NCBI GenBank assembly: GCA_003157575.1
Contig: PMKA01000140.1
Span: forward strand, 6,687-15,932
Length of the DNA stretch: 9,246 nt
Direction: 5' to 3'
Origin: Opitutia bacterium
GTDB taxonomy: Bacteria > Verrucomicrobiota > Verrucomicrobiia > Opitutales > Opitutaceae
The notes under the pieces were generated by a model, which saw only the letters and a program-made list of their open reading frames with translations, was not told the origin of the DNA and did not search any database. The translations under genes were made by a program, and so were the position numbers. Shown piece by piece: positions 6,316 to 9,246 of the stretch. The first letter of the stretch is position 1. Every line of letters starts with the position of its first letter.

Positions 6316-6669
6316 GGGGGTGTTCCGGATTCGACCCTTGGTTGGATCGTGTCGCTGCTTGTCGAGGATGAAGGTTGGCCTCGTAAATCCTCCTTCAAAA
6401 AAATAATAGGCAACTACGAAGAGATGCCTCTCGCTGCTTAACTTGCAGTGACGTTCCACCGGCGACGCCTGCTGGCCGGATGGAGCGACGACAGCAGGCA
6501 TAGCCGGGGCGGGTGTGGCCGACGCCCCGGTCGTACCTTCAACCGACCGCTGGCCGGCGCCAAGCGCGTGTTTTCGCGTGGCGACGGCGAGATCAAAAAT
6601 ACACTACACAGGTAGACGCGGCATGTGAAGGCCTGGGGCACGCGGGTTCAACTCCCGCCACCTCCACCA
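6316..6669 (+). ncRNA. ssrA: Transfer-messenger RNA (one-piece), tag frame GNYEEMPLAA
   Basis: tmRNA rescues stalled ribosomes with SmpB and adds a degradation tag. The 5' end GGGGGUG (6316-6322) pairs with CACCUCC (6659-6665), with G3-U70 for alanyl-tRNA synthetase; A6666 and an encoded CCA (6667-6669) complete the acceptor. The next segment, UUCCGGAUUCGAC, is the tmRNA 5' signature. The T-arm is GCGGG-TTCAACT-CCCGC (6642-6658). Pseudoknot PK1 is clear: CGAGG (6363-6367) with CCTCG (6379-6383) and GAAGG (6370-6374) with CCTTC (6392-6396), containing the near-universal GGTTGGCCTCGTAAA. The resume codon is GGC at 6409 by alignment with the AAUAGUC-GCA context of E. coli. The frame reads GNYEEMPLAA and stops at TAA 6439-6441, giving AGNYEEMPLAA with the charged alanine. 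The length of 354 bases is normal. It is a single-piece, unpermuted gene. Confidence 0.96.
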
Positions 6670-6689
6670 TTTTTCGCCGGGCGGAAAGT

Positions 6690-6710
6690 GCCTCGCCGGA
6701 GCCGGCAGGC
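6690..6710 (+). terminator. Hairpin 20 bases after the tmRNA, possible terminator
   Basis: GCCT (6690-6693) pairs with AGGC (6707-6710), and GCCGG (6695-6699) with CCGGC (6702-6706), with one bulged C. The T-run TTTTT at 6670-6674 comes before rather than after it. It could act in tmRNA 3' end formation or be a repeat remnant. Confidence 0.3.
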
Positions 6711-6733
6711 AAAGGCGGGCATTTCTCAGTGCC

Positions 6734-7063
6734 ATGGCGTCTGTTGTCCCCGGAAGTTGTGCGACCTCGTCGCGCCCCGGCGCGATCCGCCCGCGCGTGG
6801 CCCGCTTGCGCCGGCGCCACTCGGCAGAAATGGTGGCCGTGCGTTCAGGGATTACCCGCGTAACCCTGTCGAGAATCGAGAAAGGCGAGGCGGGGACCAG
6901 CCTCGGAGCTTATGTCGCCGTTCTGCGGGTACTGGGTCTGCACGGCGACCTCGACAGAGTCGCGCAAGACGACGTGCTTGGTCGGAAGCTGCAGGACCTC
7001 GGCTTGTTGGTCGGCCGAAGGGCGCCACGGCGGGCGGGCAGGAACTTGCCGGCAGCGCATTGA
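6734..7063 (+). CDS. XRE-family helix-turn-helix regulator, HipB-like orphan antitoxin
   Basis: This 109-residue protein has an XRE/Cro-type helix-turn-helix at about 20-70: ARLRRRHSAEMVAVRSGITR, then TLSRIEKGEAGTSLGAYVAVLRVLGL, with the usual S-R-I-E-K-G-E turn. The end, GDLDRVAQDDVLGRKLQDLGL and RRAPRR, is typical of small regulators that I associate with HipA-like toxins in two-gene toxin-antitoxin operons. No HipA-like frame follows, so the partner is absent or lost. The first 20 residues (MASVVPGSCATSSRPGAIRP) look unlike the family and the start is uncertain; an AGGCGG lies about 15 bases upstream. It sits directly downstream of ssrA, a common integration site, at the head of a decayed stretch. 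DNA binding is likely if it is expressed. Confidence 0.7.
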   Translation: MASVVPGSCATSSRPGAIRPRVARLRRRHSAEMVAVRSGITRVTLSRIEKGEAGTSLGAYVAVLRVLGLHGDLDRVAQDDVLGRKLQDLGLLVGRRAPRRAGRNLPAAH

Positions 7064-7064
7064 T

Positions 7065-7074
7065 TATACCGGTA
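7065..7074. promoter_or_regulatory. Palindrome ATACCGGTAT after the XRE gene
   Basis: A perfect 10-base palindrome begins two bases after the XRE stop codon. It could be an operator for a promoter reading into the gene-poor region or a site for the regulator itself, but nothing here proves this. Confidence 0.2.
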
Positions 7075-7228
7075 TGCCTCGCGGCGGCGAGCAATTCGGA
7101 TGACCGCCGCTGCGGACCGCAGGTTGGGACCGGCGCCTCCATGCCTGCTCGTTCTGCGCCTCGAACGCCGCAGGCGAAAGGCAATCGCCGGACAGGCACG
7201 GACATGGCAGGGGCTCGCTGAGCCGCGA

Positions 7229-7498
7229 TCACAAACAGCGAATTGGGACCCTGTTTCTTTCCGACCGATTTTCGATTTCCGGCCATCTCGATTCGCAATC
7301 GTAGCCAAATGAACGGACAATCGCCTTCGCCGTCTCGCGCGAGATCTGTGGGTTGGCGGACTCGATGTATTTGATGGCGGAAATGAGCCGGCCAAATCTC
7401 GCAAATCTGATGGCCTGATCAACGCCCCTGACAGCGACGCACTCGCGTGTCCGAAGTTTGCCGGCGGCGTCATGCGGGCGGGAGGTTCTCGTGTTCAT
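7229..7498 (-). CDS. Possible small hypothetical protein, 89 residues
   Basis: I do not recognise a family. The frame from ATG 7496-7498 is 89 residues long, and its middle, GRLISAIKYIESANPQISRE and TAKAIVRSFGYDCESRW, looks like real helical protein. In that part most codons end in G or C, and runs such as ATC-AAA-TAC-ATC-GAG are normal coding usage for this genome, unlike most frames in this gap. The first 20 residues (MNTRTSRPHDAAGKLRTREC) and the last ten are less convincing. No ribosome binding site is visible. It may be a small gene of a mobile region or the surviving middle of a longer one. Confidence 0.35.
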   Translation of the reverse strand: MNTRTSRPHDAAGKLRTRECVAVRGVDQAIRFARFGRLISAIKYIESANPQISRETAKAIVRSFGYDCESRWPEIENRSERNRVPIRCL

Positions 7499-7592
7499 GG
7501 TACGCTATGGGCCGCGACAAGGTTCGGTCTGAAGGATTGAGAGCCTGTGCGCCCGGATCTCTCCAGGCGCGCGCTCATTGCGATCCACCTAT

Positions 7593-7865
7593 TCACCCCC
7601 CTTTTCGCCCGGTCAAGCGACGCCTCGTCTGGATTCGAGATTTAACTCCACCGACACAGAAACAGGCTGGTTCCGTAACCTGCCGGAGATGGGCGATGCC
7701 CAGCCAGCGAGTGGCGGCCAGCGAACGCCCGATCGCCGAATCGAACTGGTCGCCATGGATTGCGAGATATGAACGCCCCGCATATCGGACTCTCCGCCGC
7801 AAAGGTCTCGGAGGAACGCGTTGCGTTGCGAATCTCGCAAGGTCGCCGAATTTCAGCAGGGCCAA
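7593..7865 (-). pseudogene. Probable remnant of a calcineurin-like metallophosphoesterase (UDP-2,3-diacylglucosamine diphosphatase-like)
   Basis: The - strand frame contains GRSYLAIHGDQFDSAIGRSL and ATRWLG. This resembles the core of the COG2908 metallophosphoesterases, in which an HGDxFD motif supplies metal ligands and is followed by a WLxxLGD segment. Proteins of this group include enzymes that cleave UDP-2,3-diacylglucosamine in lipid A synthesis. The expected N-terminal metal motifs (DxH and GNxD) and the C-terminal GHTH motif are absent from this frame. After ATRWLGIA the sequence loses resemblance, consistent with frameshifts. At 90 residues it would be far too short for an enzyme. Recognition rests on about 25 residues, so this is tentative. 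Confidence 0.35.
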
Positions 7866-8175
7866 AGGGAAATGACCGGCAAACCCATTCCGGCATGGCT
7901 CAGGTCGGCGACCCCTAAAATTCCGCCGCTGAGGAACAAATCCGATGCTTGTTCAAATAGGCCAGCACTGCCCCGATAGCACGAAGCCTGTTTCCGTCAT
8001 CGCAAAAAACCGGGATTCGAATCTTGTGGTGGCATCCACCCGCGGGGCGTGCGGCGGCCTTTCTGGCGGCGGGTCGGCGGACACGCTGCGACGACGCCGG
8101 CACAGCCCGCTGAATCCCGCGGTCTGCCCATGAGAATTGCCTTTCCCACAACCGCGCCAGCGGCTATGGCCTAGC

Positions 8176-8211
8176 AGCCTGGAGGACTCGAAACCCGCCA
8201 GGCCTCCTGGC
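8176..8211. repeat. REP-like overlapping hairpins upstream of kdgK
   Basis: GCCTGG (8177-8182), CCAGGC (8198-8203) and the pair GCCAGG (8197-8202) with CCTGGC (8206-8211) allow two alternative stems: a 6-bp stem with a 15-base loop or a 6-bp stem with a 3-base loop. The element lies where the start of kdgK should be and resembles dispersed palindromic repeats. Confidence 0.3.
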
Positions 8212-8253
8212 AGGCGATCCCTCGCCGCAACCAATCCTCAACCTCCACCACCC

Positions 8254-9246
8254 TTGCAATACGGTCTGAACATCCAAAAGGACGGAGCCCTCGATTTTCT
8301 TTCCCTGGGCGCCCTGGTCCATCGTCTTGACCCGGGAATCGTCCCGTTCCGCAAAGCCGCGCACTGCGACATTCATGTCAGCGGCGGCGAATTCAACGTG
8401 GCGGCCAACCTCTCCGACTGCTTCAGGCTGAGGACCGGCATCGCGACGGCCATGGTGGACTACCCCATCGGCGACCTCATCGCCGAGCGGGTGCGCGCGA
8501 TGGGCGTTACGCCCTTCTACAGGCGCTTCAAGCACGACGGCGTCCACGGCCCCAACATGGCGACGGTTTACAGCGACCGCGGCCAGGGCATCCGCGCACC
8601 CGTGGTCTTCTACAACCGCAGCAACGAGGCCGCGGCGCAGCTCAAGCCGGGCGACATCGACTGGAAGGCCATCTTCGCCCAGGGCGTGCGCTGGTTCCAC
8701 AGCGGCGGCATCTTCGCGGCGCTCTCCCCCACCACGGCGGAACTGATCATCGAGGCGATGCAGGCCGCCAAGGCGGCGGGCGCGGTGACGTCGTTCGACC
8801 TCAACTACCGGGCGAAGTTATGGAACATCGCCGGCGGCCACGACCATGCCGTCGCCGTGCTCGACCGGATCGTCCGCAACGTCGACGTACTCGTCGGCAA
8901 CGAGGAGGATCTGCAGCTGGGCCTGGGCATCCCCGGACCCGAGGTCGCCGCAAAGTCCAAACTGGATCCGAGCGCGTTCCTCGGAATGATGGAGAACGTG
9001 CGCCGGAAGCATCCGCAGGTGAAGATCGTCGCCACCACGTTGCGCGAAGTCCATTCGACCAACCGACACAGCTGGGGCGCGGTGGCATGGATCGACGGCC
9101 AGGCCTACGTGTCGCCAACGTGCGAGCTGGACGTACTGGACCGGGTGGGCGGCGGCGACGGTTACGCTGCGGGCTTCATTTACGGCCTGCTGTCCGGCGT
9201 TCCGGAGCAGGAAGCCGTGAACCTGGGCTGGGCGCACGGCGCGCTG
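8254..9246 (+). CDS. kdgK: 2-keto-3-deoxygluconate kinase, PfkB family (3' end outside window)
   Basis: This PfkB/ribokinase-family sugar kinase should phosphorylate 2-keto-3-deoxygluconate to KDPG, feeding pectin and uronate breakdown into the Entner-Doudoroff route. The sequence reads QYGLNIQKDGALDFLSLGAL at the N terminus, the PfkB glycine motif SGGEFNVAANLSDCF (about 43-57), GVRWFHSGGIFAAL, TSFDLNYRAKLW, LVGNEEDL and the C-terminal signature DRVGGGDGYAAG with catalytic-base aspartate D302. The frame is intact to the window edge. The start is unclear: there is no ATG in frame before codon 67, so I used TTG 8254, which keeps the conserved start but lacks a ribosome binding site. The frame is open back to 8134, where TTG 8137 is another option. 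An out-of-frame ATG at 8130 encodes only 14 residues. The substrate call rests on overall resemblance; a related sugar is possible. Confidence 0.82.
   Translation, partial: MQYGLNIQKDGALDFLSLGALVHRLDPGIVPFRKAAHCDIHVSGGEFNVAANLSDCFRLRTGIATAMVDYPIGDLIAERVRAMGVTPFYRRFKHDGVHGPNMATVYSDRGQGIRAPVVFYNRSNEAAAQLKPGDIDWKAIFAQGVRWFHSGGIFAALSPTTAELIIEAMQAAKAAGAVTSFDLNYRAKLWNIAGGHDHAVAVLDRIVRNVDVLVGNEEDLQLGLGIPGPEVAAKSKLDPSAFLGMMENVRRKHPQVKIVATTLREVHSTNRHSWGAVAWIDGQAYVSPTCELDVLDRVGGGDGYAAGFIYGLLSGVPEQEAVNLGWAHGAL

Larger units (their letters stand above)
7064..8253. other. Gene-poor, probably decayed region between the XRE gene and kdgK
   Basis: These 1190 bases contain only the possible small gene at 7229-7498 and the metallophosphoesterase remnant at 7593-7865. 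From about 7870 to 8130 I see nothing: open frames there are short, low in complexity and rich in Arg. No transposase, integrase, tRNA or CRISPR repeat is visible. Short palindromes occur, for example CTGCGGACCGCAG (7110-7122) and GATTCGAATC (about 8014-8023). Confidence 0.5.

Noticed and set aside
7578..7772. Plus-strand frame ending in RRIELVAMDCEI, with MGDAQPAS, resembling the end of an OmpA-like domain
   Set aside because: It overlaps the minus-strand metallophosphoesterase-like segment, which is the better match, and the rest of the frame has no OmpA character. The likeness is probably chance.
8010..8040. GGATTCGAATC resembling a tRNA T-arm
   Set aside because: The flanking bases do not form the T-stem and no acceptor or anticodon arm is present; it is only a short palindrome.

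Overview
The window is GC-rich bacterial DNA. Its gene content (a KdgK-type sugar kinase with the GVRWFHSGGIFAAL segment, an MCE transport operon, a bacterial RRM protein, short palindromic repeats) suggests a Verrucomicrobia relative, possibly Opitutaceae. This is a judgement from remembered protein families, not from a search. About two thirds of the window is ordinary chromosomal core. The stretch from about 6670 to 8253 is gene-poor and looks decayed.

Layout. The window opens with the 3' end of purU (2-229, +). A 277-base gap with two hairpins follows, then a rhomboid intramembrane serine protease (507-1361, +). Next is a tightly packed + strand MCE/Mla-type lipid transport operon: MlaE-like permease (1546-2322), MlaF-like ATPase homologue (2326-3045), MlaD-like MCE protein (3002-4024) and an exported helical, TPR-like protein (4021-4923). 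The spacings are +3, -44 and -4 bases. The most striking point is that the ATPase homologue is full length and in frame but has lost Walker A, the ABC signature, the Walker B aspartate and the H-loop histidine, and keeps only the Q-loop. It looks like a pseudo-ATPase.

The middle carries translation and RNA genes: an RRM RNA-binding protein (4996-5319, -), a short ribosome hibernation factor (5605-5997, -) and, divergent from it, a one-piece tmRNA gene (6316-6669, +). The tmRNA has an encoded CCA, a G3-U70 alanine identity pair, pseudoknot PK1 and the tag reading frame GNYEEMPLAA. Hairpins lie directly before the hpf start codon and directly before the tmRNA 5' end.

Downstream of ssrA are an orphan XRE/HipB-like regulator (6734-7063), a possible small gene (7229-7498, -), a probable metallophosphoesterase remnant (about 7593-7865, -) and otherwise no convincing genes. 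A PfkB-family 2-keto-3-deoxygluconate kinase (from about 8254, running off the right edge) follows. Its normal start codon is not visible, and a 10-base copy of the tmRNA 3' end lies just before its first conserved residues. An old insertion at ssrA, now decayed, is one possible reading but is not proven.
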